Assembly (NCBI GenBank): GCA_024686055.1
Contig: JAIBDV010000224.1
Coordinates: forward strand, 1 to 5,648
Source: Neptuniibacter sp.
GTDB taxonomy: Bacteria > Pseudomonadota > Gammaproteobacteria > Pseudomonadales > Balneatricaceae
Length of the DNA: 5,648 bases
Direction: 5' to 3'
The notes under the pieces were generated by a model. The model saw only the letters and a program-made list of their open reading frames with translations, ran no database searches and was not told the origin of the DNA. The position numbers were made by a program, and so were the translations under genes. Positions 1 to 5,648 of the stretch are shown piece after piece (the stretch's first letter is position 1; every line of letters starts with the position of its first letter).

Positions 1-40
1 CGAAAGACCCCGAGTGCTTAATTGCCTCGGGGTTTTTTCG
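1..40 (+). terminator. Rho-independent terminator of an upstream gene
   Basis: A perfect 7-bp stem, CCCCGAG (8-14) pairing with CTCGGGG (26-32), encloses an 11-nt loop and is followed by six T residues (33-38). The flanks CGAAA and TTTCG can also pair, which extends the foot of the hairpin. The uninterrupted T run is on the plus-strand side, so it most likely ends a rightward gene lying before the window. The other direction has only a broken T tract. It insulates the regulator gene downstream from read-through. Confidence 0.85.
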
Positions 41-71
41 TTGTGCGGAAAAAACAGAACAGCAGATCGCC

Positions 72-128
72 AGCCCGCGGGCTCCTGCGGTAGTGGCCTG
101 CTACGCCCTGTAGCAGCGCGATCCGCGC
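72..128. repeat. cluster of GC-rich inverted repeats, possibly a REP-like pair
   Basis: Three adjacent inverted repeats lie between the terminator and the iclR-type promoter. They are a perfect 12-bp palindrome AGCCCGCGGGCT (72-83), a 7-bp inverted repeat CTGCTAC/GTAGCAG with a 5-nt loop (98-104 and 110-116), and a GCGCG/CGCGC stem with a 3-nt loop (116-120 and 124-128). GTAG at 110-113 followed by a GC-rich hairpin resembles the layout of GTAG-headed REP sequences of gammaproteobacteria. A second GTAG (104-101 on the minus strand) points the opposite way, towards the 12-bp palindrome, as in a paired REP element. The inverted repeats are seen directly. The REP identity is inference, because no second copy is present in this window. 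Confidence 0.35.
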
Positions 129-162
129 GCGTCTGGTCTGTCGTAATCCCCGGTTTGTCGTG

Positions 163-208
163 TTTGAGAATTACCTATCAAAGCTTCATAATAGAACTTC
201 AGGTTCCA
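163..208. promoter_or_regulatory. candidate operators overlapping the iclR-type promoter
   Basis: Two inverted repeats overlap the predicted promoter. TTTGA-N10-TCAAA (163-182) covers the -35 element. TAGAAC-N5-GTTCCA (192-208) begins at the last base of the -10 element and covers the predicted start site; five of its six arm pairs match. The TRGAA/TTCCA arms of the second resemble the TGGAA...TTCCA arms of the classical E. coli IclR box, although the spacing differs. IclR-family proteins commonly control their own genes, so autoregulation is plausible. Which of the two sites, if either, is bound cannot be told from sequence. Confidence 0.4.
164..192 (+). promoter_or_regulatory. sigma-70 promoter of the IclR-family gene
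   Basis: TTGAGA (164-169, 5/6 match to the -35 consensus) and CATAAT (187-192, 5/6 match to the -10 consensus) are separated by exactly 17 nt. Transcription would start near 199-200, giving a leader of about 27 nt before the ATG at 227. It sits in an AT-richer patch following the GC-rich repeats, directly upstream of the gene. It is predicted from sequence only. Confidence 0.65.
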
Positions 209-226
209 TTAAAAGGTTATGAATAA

Positions 227-1012
227 ATGACATCGCAACGTGCAGGACGGGGACCATCTGTGACCCGTGTGATGGAGATTGTGGAAGCTGTATCCTCCTT
301 AGAGCAGCCCATGTCACCGGCCGATCTTTCGTTTCTACTGGGGATTCCCAAGGCCAGTCTGCATCGGCTGATCCAGCAACTGGAGGACGACGGCTATGTG
401 CAGACCAATATGCGTGGCAAGATTGTGCCTGGCCGGCGTATGTACAGGGTTGCGTTGGGGGTCTTGCACAGCAGCCGTTTTCAGATTCAGCGCCAGGCGA
501 TTCTACAGCGCTTGGGGCGGCAGCTGGATGAGGCCTGTGGTATTGCGATTCCCGATGGAACAGAAATGATCTATTACGATCGTGTCGAGTCCAGCTGGCC
601 ATTACAGTTCAATCTGAAAACCGGTAGCCGGGTGCCGTTGTGGTGTACCTCCAGCGGCAAGCTGTATCTGAGTTTTCTGGCGAAAAATATGCGCCATCGG
701 GTGATTCATAATCTGCCACTGGACAAGATGTCCCGCTCGACGCTGACCGATCCGGAATCGCTGGAAGAGTCGCTGCTGGCGATTCGGGCCAATGAGATGG
801 GCATTGATAACGAAGAGTACATGGATGGCATGGTGGGCTGTTCGGTGCCGATTAAAAATGCTGAAGGCCAGTTTATTGCCAGCCTGTATACCCATGTACC
901 GGTGGTGCGCAAAAGTCTGGATGAGCTGAAAGCGTTTGAGCCGCAGCTGCGCCAGGCGGCGGCGGATATCAGTGATCTGGTGAACTCGCCGGTGATTGAT
1001 AGCGGCGAATAA
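227..1012 (+). CDS. IclR-family transcriptional regulator
   Basis: This 261-residue protein has the usual length and two-domain plan of the IclR family. An N-terminal winged helix-turn-helix spans about residues 10-72, with the recognition helix around 41-53 (PKASLHRLIQQLEDDGYV region) and a wing to about 70. A C-terminal effector-binding domain spans about 85-255. The latter shows the family signatures GSRVPLWCTSSGK (133-145) and GIDNEEYMDGMVGCSVPI (192-209), then a G-F-I-A-S-L strand. The ATG at 227 is preceded by AAAAGG at 211-216 (10-nt spacing), and the N-terminus begins in the family-typical way, just ahead of helix 1. The gene converges on the transporter/dehydrogenase operon, making it the likely local regulator. 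The ligand is unknown and may be the imported acid or a pathway intermediate. Whether it activates or represses cannot be seen. Family assignment is near certain, the regulon is inferred. Confidence 0.95.
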   Translation: MTSQRAGRGPSVTRVMEIVEAVSSLEQPMSPADLSFLLGIPKASLHRLIQQLEDDGYVQTNMRGKIVPGRRMYRVALGVLHSSRFQIQRQAILQRLGRQLDEACGIAIPDGTEMIYYDRVESSWPLQFNLKTGSRVPLWCTSSGKLYLSFLAKNMRHRVIHNLPLDKMSRSTLTDPESLEESLLAIRANEMGIDNEEYMDGMVGCSVPIKNAEGQFIASLYTHVPVVRKSLDELKAFEPQLRQAAADISDLVNSPVIDSGE

Positions 1013-1028
1013 GCGCCCAGTTACAGAC

Positions 1029-1065
1029 AAAAAAGCCCCGCGCTGGTGACAGCGTGGGGCTTTTT
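1029..1065. terminator. bidirectional Rho-independent terminator between convergent genes
   Basis: An 11-bp stem (1035-1045 pairing with 1050-1060, including one G-T pair) closes a 4-nt loop, GTGA. It is flanked by six A residues on the left (1029-1034) and five T residues on the right (1061-1065), so either transcript ends in a hairpin plus U run. The regulator stop lies 16 nt before the A run and the dehydrogenase stop 12 nt beyond the T run on the other strand. The loop is a GNRA tetraloop in the rightward RNA only, which may make that direction slightly stronger. Confidence 0.95.
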
Positions 1066-1077
1066 ATTGGTCAGCTA

Positions 1078-2574
1078 TCAGGCCGGGAAGGAGAAGTCGG
1101 CTCCTTCACGGACACCGCTGGACGGCCAGCGCTGGGTGATGGTTTTACGTTTGGTGTAGAAGCGGACAGCGTCCGGGCCATAGGCGTGCAGGTCACCAAA
1201 CAGCGAGCGTTTCCAGCCACCGAAGCTGTGGTAGGCCACCGGTACTGGCAGCGGTACGTTGATGCCGACCATGCCGACTTTAATGTTATCGCTGAAGTAG
1301 CGGGCCGCTTCGCCATCACGGGTGAAGATACAGGTACCGTTGCCGTATTCATGGTCATCGATCATCTGCATTGCTTCTTCCATGGAATTAACCCGCACCA
1401 CTACCAGTACCGGGCCGAAGATCTCTTCCTGGTAGCAGGTCATAGCGGTTGTCACCTGATCGATCAGGGTACCGCCAACGAAGAAGCCATTCTCATGGCC
1501 GGGCACGGTAACATCACGGCCATCGACCACAATGGTGGCACCCTGTTCGGCAGCGCTGCCGATGTAGCCCTGCACTTTTTCCATATGCTGACGGGTAATA
1601 ACCGGGCCGAAGTCATTGCTGTTATCGGTGCAGGCGCCGACTTTCAGGTCCTTCATGCGTTCTTTCATTTTGCTGACCAGCTGATCGCCGGCGCTGTTAC
1701 CCACGGTGACGGCGACGGAGATTGCCATGCAGCGCTCACCGGAGGAGCCAAATGCGGCGCCGGTCAGTACGTTTACGGCGTTATCCATATCGGCATCGGG
1801 CATGATGATGGCGTGGTTTTTTGCCCCGCCCAGTGCCTGGCAACGTTTGCCGTGTGCGCTGGCGGTGGTGTAGATGTATTCGGCGATTGGCGTGGAGCCA
1901 ACGAAGCTGACAGCCTGGATGCGTGGTTCGGCCAGCAGAATATCGACCGCTTCTTTATCACCGTTGACCACATTCAGAACACCGGCGGGCAGGCCTGCTT
2001 CGTACAGCAGCTCGGCCACCATCATCACGGAAGAGGGGTTACGCTCGGATGGCTTGAGCACGAAGGTGTTACCGCAGACGATCGCCATCGGGTACATCCA
2101 CAGTGGCACCATGGCCGGGAAGTTGAACGGAGTGATACCGGCAACCACCCCCAGTGGCTGGAATTCGCTCCAGCAGTCGATGGCAGGGCCAACATTTTTG
2201 CTGTGCTCACCCTTGAGCAGTTCCGGGGCATAGCAGGCGTATTCAACACACTCGATGCCGCGCTGCAGTTCACCTTTGGCATCATGGCCGATCTTGCCGT
2301 GTTCTTCACCGATCACGGCGGCCAGCTGGTCGGCGTTCTGTTCCAGCAGTTCCTTGAAACGGAACATGATGGCGGCACGTTTCTGTGGCGGGGTGTTACG
2401 CCATGCCGGGAAGGCAGCTTCGGCGGCGCTGATTGCTTCATCAACGGTGGCGGCGCTGGCCATGGCGACATGCTTGCTGACTTCCCCTGTTGCCGGGTTG
2501 TAAATCGGGGCGACGCGTTCGTCGCCATGCAGTGCGACCGGGCTGTTATTGATCAAGTGTGTAACGGTTTTCAT
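1078..2574 (-). CDS. mmsA: CoA-acylating (methyl)malonate-semialdehyde dehydrogenase
   Basis: This aldehyde dehydrogenase superfamily enzyme is predicted to convert methylmalonate semialdehyde to propionyl-CoA, or malonate semialdehyde to acetyl-CoA, with NAD+ and CoA and loss of CO2, in the cytoplasm. The 498 residues match the usual family length. Visible signatures are TPFNFPAMVPLWMYPMAI (148-165; Asn151 is the expected oxyanion-hole residue), the nucleotide-binding FVGST (224-228), GGAKNHAIIMPDAD (249-262), GERCMA (279-284) with catalytic Cys282, EEIFGP (383-388), and the family-specific C-terminal stretch FGGWKRSLFGDLHAYG (451-466). The general-base Glu that precedes LGG in hydrolytic aldehyde dehydrogenases is Ala247 here, as expected for an acylating enzyme. 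Arg281 and Arg105 are candidates for gripping the substrate carboxylate. An AGGAG (2583-2587, 8-nt spacing) sits across the end of the preceding dehydrogenase gene, only 5 nt away, so the two are probably translationally coupled. Neither typical valine-operon nor inositol-operon neighbours are visible, so the in vivo substrate remains inferred. Confidence 0.93.
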   Translation of the reverse strand: MKTVTHLINNSPVALHGDERVAPIYNPATGEVSKHVAMASAATVDEAISAAEAAFPAWRNTPPQKRAAIMFRFKELLEQNADQLAAVIGEEHGKIGHDAKGELQRGIECVEYACYAPELLKGEHSKNVGPAIDCWSEFQPLGVVAGITPFNFPAMVPLWMYPMAIVCGNTFVLKPSERNPSSVMMVAELLYEAGLPAGVLNVVNGDKEAVDILLAEPRIQAVSFVGSTPIAEYIYTTASAHGKRCQALGGAKNHAIIMPDADMDNAVNVLTGAAFGSSGERCMAISVAVTVGNSAGDQLVSKMKERMKDLKVGACTDNSNDFGPVITRQHMEKVQGYIGSAAEQGATIVVDGRDVTVPGHENGFFVGGTLIDQVTTAMTCYQEEIFGPVLVVVRVNSMEEAMQMIDDHEYGNGTCIFTRDGEAARYFSDNIKVGMVGINVPLPVPVAYHSFGGWKRSLFGDLHAYGPDAVRFYTKRKTITQRWPSSGVREGADFSFPA

Positions 2575-2579
2575 AGGGG

Positions 2580-3746
2580 TTACTCCTGGTTCCAGAGGGC
2601 TTTATACATATCAACAATCTCTGTCTGGCTGGGGATGCGAGGATTGTTGTTGGGGGATCCTGAATTGAGGGCCTGAGTGGCCATCTCGTCGGTCAGTGCC
2701 ATGAACTGCTCACGGTCGATGCCGAACTGTAGTGGGGTGGGTACCTGCAGTTCGTCGTTAAGGGCGTGTAGCTCGGTCAGCAGTTTCTGGTTGGCCTGGT
2801 CAGTGCTGTCTTCGCGGCTGGCGACGCCCATGGCACGGGCACAGTCGGCGTAGCGTTCGGGTGCGGCGCTGATCGAGAATGCGGTGACGCTGGGCAGTAA
2901 CATGGCATTGGACAGCCCGTGGGGGACATGGAAGAAAGCCCCGATTGGACGGCTCATACCGTGTACCAGTGCCACCGAGGCGTTGGAAAATGCGATACCG
3001 GCCAGGGTGGAACCGAGCATCATCGCTTCGCGCGCCGCTTTGTCTTTGCCATCTTTATATGTCCTGCGCAGGTTCGGGCCGATCAGGCTCATGGCCGCCA
3101 GCGCCTGGGTGTCGCTGTAGGCGTTGGCTTTCTGGCTGACGTAGGCTTCCATGGCGTGGGTGAGCGCATCGATACCGGTATCAGCGGTGATCCGGGCGGG
3201 CAGGCTGAGGGTCAGGTTGTAGTCGACCAGTGCAGCGACTGGCATAAAGCCGACCCCGACACAGAGCATTTTCTCGTCGTTCGCTTCATCGGTGATAATG
3301 GTGAACTTGGTGGCTTCGGAGCCGGTGCCTGCGGTGGTCGGGATAGCGATAATCGGCAGGCCCGCCTCGTTAACGATACGCGGGAATTTGTAATCGCGCA
3401 TTGAGCCGCCATGCTTGCCGAGGATGGCAATGGCCTTGGCACTGTCGATCGGGCTACCACCGCCCAGCGCGATAATTGAGTCGTAGTCGCCGTTCTGGAC
3501 CTGTTCCACACCGGCCATGATTGAGCCAATGGTCGGTTCGGGAACCGTGTCGGCAAACACATCACAGAACACCATATGGTTGGCCAGTGTGGCTTCGATC
3601 TGGCTGACGTAGCCCAGTTCTACCATGACCTTGTCGGTGATAATCAGAGGGCGTTTGCAGTTCAGGCTGGCCAGCACAGCAGGTATTTCCTGGCTGGCGC
3701 CTTCGCCCACCTGCATGATGCGTGGCAATATGATTTGAGTAGACAT
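2580..3746 (-). CDS. iron-containing (type III) alcohol dehydrogenase, likely hydroxy-acid oxidising
   Basis: This 388-residue protein belongs to the group III Fe-dependent, NAD(P)-linked dehydrogenases and has the normal length for them. Residues counted from the chosen start: nucleotide-binding GGGSPID (95-101), then PTTAGTGSEAT (136-146), then GIDALTHAMEAY (191-202) supplying Asp193 and His197, then VHG and PHG supplying His262 and His276. These four complete the expected metal site. The position matching the additional active-site His of E. coli FucO (VHGMAH) is Arg266 here (VHGMSR). The C-terminus has the common SGSPNNNPRIPS stretch. The ATG at 3746 is chosen because a strong ribosome site precedes it; an in-frame ATG at 3806 has none. 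Between a carboxylate transporter and an acylating semialdehyde dehydrogenase, its likely job is oxidising an imported hydroxy acid to a semialdehyde. The family is secure but the substrate is not: simple alcohols, diols, 4-hydroxybutyrate and hydroxysulfonates are used by relatives. Confidence 0.92.
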   Translation of the reverse strand: MSTQIILPRIMQVGEGASQEIPAVLASLNCKRPLIITDKVMVELGYVSQIEATLANHMVFCDVFADTVPEPTIGSIMAGVEQVQNGDYDSIIALGGGSPIDSAKAIAILGKHGGSMRDYKFPRIVNEAGLPIIAIPTTAGTGSEATKFTIITDEANDEKMLCVGVGFMPVAALVDYNLTLSLPARITADTGIDALTHAMEAYVSQKANAYSDTQALAAMSLIGPNLRRTYKDGKDKAAREAMMLGSTLAGIAFSNASVALVHGMSRPIGAFFHVPHGLSNAMLLPSVTAFSISAAPERYADCARAMGVASREDSTDQANQKLLTELHALNDELQVPTPLQFGIDREQFMALTDEMATQALNSGSPNNNPRIPSQTEIVDMYKALWNQE

Positions 3747-3823
3747 ATGTGTTCCTACCTTAAAAATCAACAGAGATAACAGAAAATCAAATTTGAACCA
3801 TTCCATGGCGACTGTGCTTCAGC
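3747..3823 (-). promoter_or_regulatory. AT-rich 77-nt gap with repeats between transporter and dehydrogenase genes
   Basis: This is the only sizeable gap inside the operon; the other junctions are 9 and 5 nt. It holds a perfect 10-bp palindrome TCAAATTTGA (3787-3796), two direct copies of AAAATCAA 20 bp apart (3763-3770 and 3783-3790), and an imperfect inverted repeat TTGAA-N3-TTCCA (3793-3805). No convincing terminator is present. A TTGATT (3790-3785, minus strand) could serve as a -35 box, but the matching -10 region (ATTTTT) is poor. It may be an internal promoter, an operator or an RNA-processing site. The repeats are seen, any function is inference. Confidence 0.35.
3752..3761 (-). promoter_or_regulatory. 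ribosome binding site deciding the dehydrogenase start
   Basis: On the minus strand, AAGGTAGGAA precedes the ATG at 3746, with its AGG (3756-3754) 7 nt from the start codon. This favours translation from 3746 over the in-frame ATG at 3806, which has no purine-rich stretch ahead of it and would add 20 mostly hydrophobic residues unlike anything at the N-terminus of this cytosolic family. Confidence 0.8.
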
Positions 3824-5179
3824 TCAGGGTGCATAGGCTGTTGCGGGCAGCCAGGTGACGATGCCTTGCCAGTTGAAAACAATGACCAGGCCCAGTAACT
3901 GGATCAGGATAAAGGGTATGACTCCCCGGTAGATGTGGCCGAGACTGATCCCCTCGGGGGCTACCCCTTTGAGGTAAAACAGGGCGAAGCCGACGGGTGG
4001 AGTCAGGAACGACGTCTGCAGGCAGACCGCAAACAGCACGGTGAACCACACCAGATCAAAGCCAAGACTGGCGACCACAGGGGCAACCAGTGGCAGCACG
4101 ATCAGCGTCAGCTCGATCCAGTCGAGGAAGAAGCCGAGAATGAAAGTCACTGCCAGGATGCTGATCACAATGCCGGTGGGGCCAAACGGTAATCCGGTCA
4201 GTGCACCTTCGATCAGCTCGTCGCCGCCGAGCCCACGCAGGATCAGTGAGAAACCGGTGGCACCGAGCAGCAGGGCAAAAATAAAGGCGGTGCTTTTGGT
4301 GGTTTCCCGGCCCACTTCACGCAGCACCTTTATGGATAACCGGCCTTTGCTCAGCGCCAGTATGGTGGCACCCAGCGCGCCGACCCCGGAGGCTTCGGTA
4401 GGTGTGGCGATACCGAAGAAAATCGAACCCAGTACCGCCAGGATCAGCCCGGCGGTGGGCAGTACTGCCCAGAGTACATTCAGCAAAATACGCAGCGAAA
4501 CTTTCTCGGCATCGGCGGGTACTGGCGCGGCCTGTGGCCGCAGAAAACCAAACACCAGGATGTAGGTTACATACAGGGCGGCCAGCAACAGGCCGGGAAA
4601 CAGCGCCCCGAGGAACAGATCACCCACGGAGAGGCCGATCCGGTCGCCCATCATCACCAGCATAATGCTGGGGGGGATCAGGATACCCAGAGTGCCGGTG
4701 GAGCAGACGGTGCCGCAGGCCAGCTCCTTGCTGTAGCCTTCACGCAGCATCAGCGGAATGCCCAGCACTGACAGCAGCACCACGGAAGCACCGATAATGC
4801 CGGTCGACGCGGCAAGCAGCAGGCCGACAAAGGTCACCGTGACCGCCAGCCCGCCACGGACCTTGCCAAACAGCCGGGCCAGATTGGTCATCAGATCTTC
4901 GGCGACGCCGGAGCGGTCCAGCATCAGCCCCATAAACACAAACATGGGCAGGGCGACCAGCACCCAGTTGGTCATCACATCCCACATGCGCGGGACCACA
5001 ATCGAGACATAGTTCAAGTCGATACCGATAAAGGCGTCGAACCAGCTGTCGGCCAGCATGGCCAGGGCGGCGAAAATCACCGCCACGCCGCCCATTACCC
5101 AGGCGACCGGAAAACCGCTGAACAGCAGGCCGATAAAGCTGGCAAACATGGCGATGGCCAGAATCTCATTGATCTCCAT
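3824..5179 (-). CDS. dctM: TRAP transporter large membrane subunit (DctM/FcbT3-type)
   Basis: This polytopic inner-membrane protein of 451 residues is the transport-channel subunit of a tripartite ATP-independent periplasmic (TRAP) carrier, which takes up small carboxylates using an ion gradient together with a periplasmic binding protein. Hydrophobic segments run through the whole length. Family signatures are LGILIPPSIMLVMMG (164-178), SIFFGIATPTEASGVGALGA (252-271), the LGFFLDWIE segment (348-356) and QTSFLTPPVGFALFYLKGVAP (388-408). The overall character recalls the subgroup often annotated for mannitol/chloroaromatic or 2-oxo acid uptake, a label that does not fix the substrate. AGGAG (5186-5190) lies 6 nt ahead of the ATG and overlaps the stop codon of the small-subunit gene, 9 nt upstream, pointing to coupled translation and equal dosage. 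The downstream oxidative enzymes suggest a hydroxy-carboxylate substrate. Confidence 0.95.
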   Translation of the reverse strand: MEINEILAIAMFASFIGLLFSGFPVAWVMGGVAVIFAALAMLADSWFDAFIGIDLNYVSIVVPRMWDVMTNWVLVALPMFVFMGLMLDRSGVAEDLMTNLARLFGKVRGGLAVTVTFVGLLLAASTGIIGASVVLLSVLGIPLMLREGYSKELACGTVCSTGTLGILIPPSIMLVMMGDRIGLSVGDLFLGALFPGLLLAALYVTYILVFGFLRPQAAPVPADAEKVSLRILLNVLWAVLPTAGLILAVLGSIFFGIATPTEASGVGALGATILALSKGRLSIKVLREVGRETTKSTAFIFALLLGATGFSLILRGLGGDELIEGALTGLPFGPTGIVISILAVTFILGFFLDWIELTLIVLPLVAPVVASLGFDLVWFTVLFAVCLQTSFLTPPVGFALFYLKGVAPEGISLGHIYRGVIPFILIQLLGLVIVFNWQGIVTWLPATAYAP

Positions 5180-5188
5180 GGCTAGCTC

Positions 5189-5648
5189 CTAAGCGGTCGC
5201 AGGGATGGGGGAGGGTTGAGGGCGGGGTGCAAACAGCAGTGCAATGACCCGGCTCAGCCGCGAGACAGTGGCCAGCGCCAGCAGCGCAAAGCCAAACAGT
5301 AATGCTGATTTGATCAGCCAGCGATACGGCAGTCCGCCGGGGTCACCGGAGACTTCGCTCAGCTGCCAGGAATAGGCAATAAATGGCACGGAGTACCAGA
5401 GCACAATGCTGAGGAACGGGATCAGTAAAAACAGCATGCCGAACAGTTCAACCCAGGCCTGGGTACGCAGGCTGAAGCGGTGGTGAAACAGATCCACTCG
5501 GACATGGTCATCGGCGACGAAGCAGTAGGATAGTCCCAGCAGCCAGCCGACGGCGTAGAGGTGCCACTGCAACTCTTCAAATTCGATTCGGCCCTGGTCC
5601 AGGGCATAGCGCATAAAGACGTTCAGCATGATGATTGCCATCAGCAGA
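5189..5648 (-). CDS. dctQ: TRAP transporter small membrane subunit (DctQ-type), N-terminus outside the window
   Basis: This is the small four-helix membrane subunit that partners the large TRAP subunit and helps dock the binding protein. The frame stays open to the window edge. The first visible ATG (5641) falls inside the expected first membrane helix (MAIIMLNVFMRYAL), so it is unlikely to be the true start and about the first 20-40 residues are missing. Counting from that Met, family marks are VFMRY (8-12), EFEELQWHLYAVGWLLG (20-36), the HVRVDLF stretch (46-52), and SGDPGGLPYRWLIK (98-111) before the last helix. A Pro-rich tail (APRPQPSPIPATA) ends the protein with a TAG stop. The SGDPGGLPYRW motif is typical of the mannitol/chloroaromatic-annotated subgroup, in agreement with the large subunit. 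The periplasmic binding protein gene is expected further upstream, beyond the window. Confidence 0.92.
   Translation of the reverse strand, partial: LLMAIIMLNVFMRYALDQGRIEFEELQWHLYAVGWLLGLSYCFVADDHVRVDLFHHRFSLRTQAWVELFGMLFLLIPFLSIVLWYSVPFIAYSWQLSEVSGDPGGLPYRWLIKSALLFGFALLALATVSRLSRVIALLFAPRPQPSPIPATA

Noticed and set aside
186..1030. Two antisense open frames (138 and 142 codons) on the minus strand opposite the regulator gene
   Set aside because: They overlap a clear IclR-family gene, encode His/Arg/Gln-rich sequences without family motifs, and lack start signals.
1054..2676. A 540-codon open frame on the plus strand, opposite the mmsA-type gene
   Set aside because: It lies almost wholly antisense to a gene with unmistakable family motifs. 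Its translation is rich in Gly, His, Asp and Phe without any recognisable domain, it begins in the terminator hairpin, and it has no ribosome site. Codon bias of the real gene explains its length.
2919..3404. A 161-codon open frame on the plus strand opposite the Fe-dehydrogenase
   Set aside because: It is an antisense shadow of a conserved gene; its translation shows no domain and there is no promoter or ribosome site.
3762..3790. A minus-strand promoter (TTGATT with a 17-nt spacer and ATTTTT) ahead of the Fe-dehydrogenase
   Set aside because: The -10 element is too poor to be called a promoter. The region is reported only as a repeat-bearing gap of unknown function.
3747..3806. A 20-residue N-terminal extension of the Fe-dehydrogenase from the ATG at 3806, resembling a short hydrophobic leader
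   Set aside because: There is no ribosome site before 3806 and a good one before 3746. The extension lies in the AT-rich gap, and the enzyme family is cytosolic.
4041..4565. A 174-codon Ser/Pro/Arg-rich open frame on the plus strand opposite the large TRAP subunit
   Set aside because: It is low-complexity antisense translation of hydrophobic codons from the membrane protein gene, not an independent gene.

Overview
The window looks like chromosomal DNA from a proteobacterium, most likely a gammaproteobacterium of the marine Oceanospirillales/Pseudomonas-like kind. Signs of this are GC-rich coding sequence, clear AGGAG-type ribosome binding sites, compact Rho-independent terminators, and protein families common in such genomes (IclR regulator, CoA-acylating methylmalonate-semialdehyde dehydrogenase, TRAP transporter). 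The exact genus cannot be read from the sequence alone.

Layout: positions 1-40 hold a terminator closing a gene that lies before the window. Positions 41-226 are non-coding, with a GC-rich cluster of inverted repeats (about 72-128) and then an AT-richer promoter/operator region. An IclR-family regulator runs rightward (227-1012). It meets a leftward operon at a shared bidirectional terminator (1029-1065). Read in transcription order on the minus strand, the operon is: TRAP small membrane subunit (5648-5189, N-terminus cut by the window edge), TRAP large membrane subunit (5179-3824), iron-dependent alcohol dehydrogenase (3746-2580) and CoA-acylating (methyl)malonate-semialdehyde dehydrogenase (2574-1078). 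Spacings are 9, 77 and 5 nt. The 77-nt gap before the dehydrogenase is AT-rich and contains small repeats.

Working model (inference): the TRAP transporter imports a small carboxylate, most simply a 3-hydroxy acid such as 3-hydroxypropionate or 3-hydroxyisobutyrate. The Fe-dehydrogenase oxidises its hydroxyl group to a semialdehyde, and the MmsA-type enzyme converts that to acetyl-CoA or propionyl-CoA with loss of CO2. The convergent IclR protein is the likely pathway regulator. The periplasmic binding protein and the main operon promoter should lie beyond position 5648. Each family is well known. The unusual point is the combination of an Fe-dependent dehydrogenase with MmsA and a dedicated TRAP system. 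No CRISPR array, tRNA, rRNA, insertion sequence or defence system was found.
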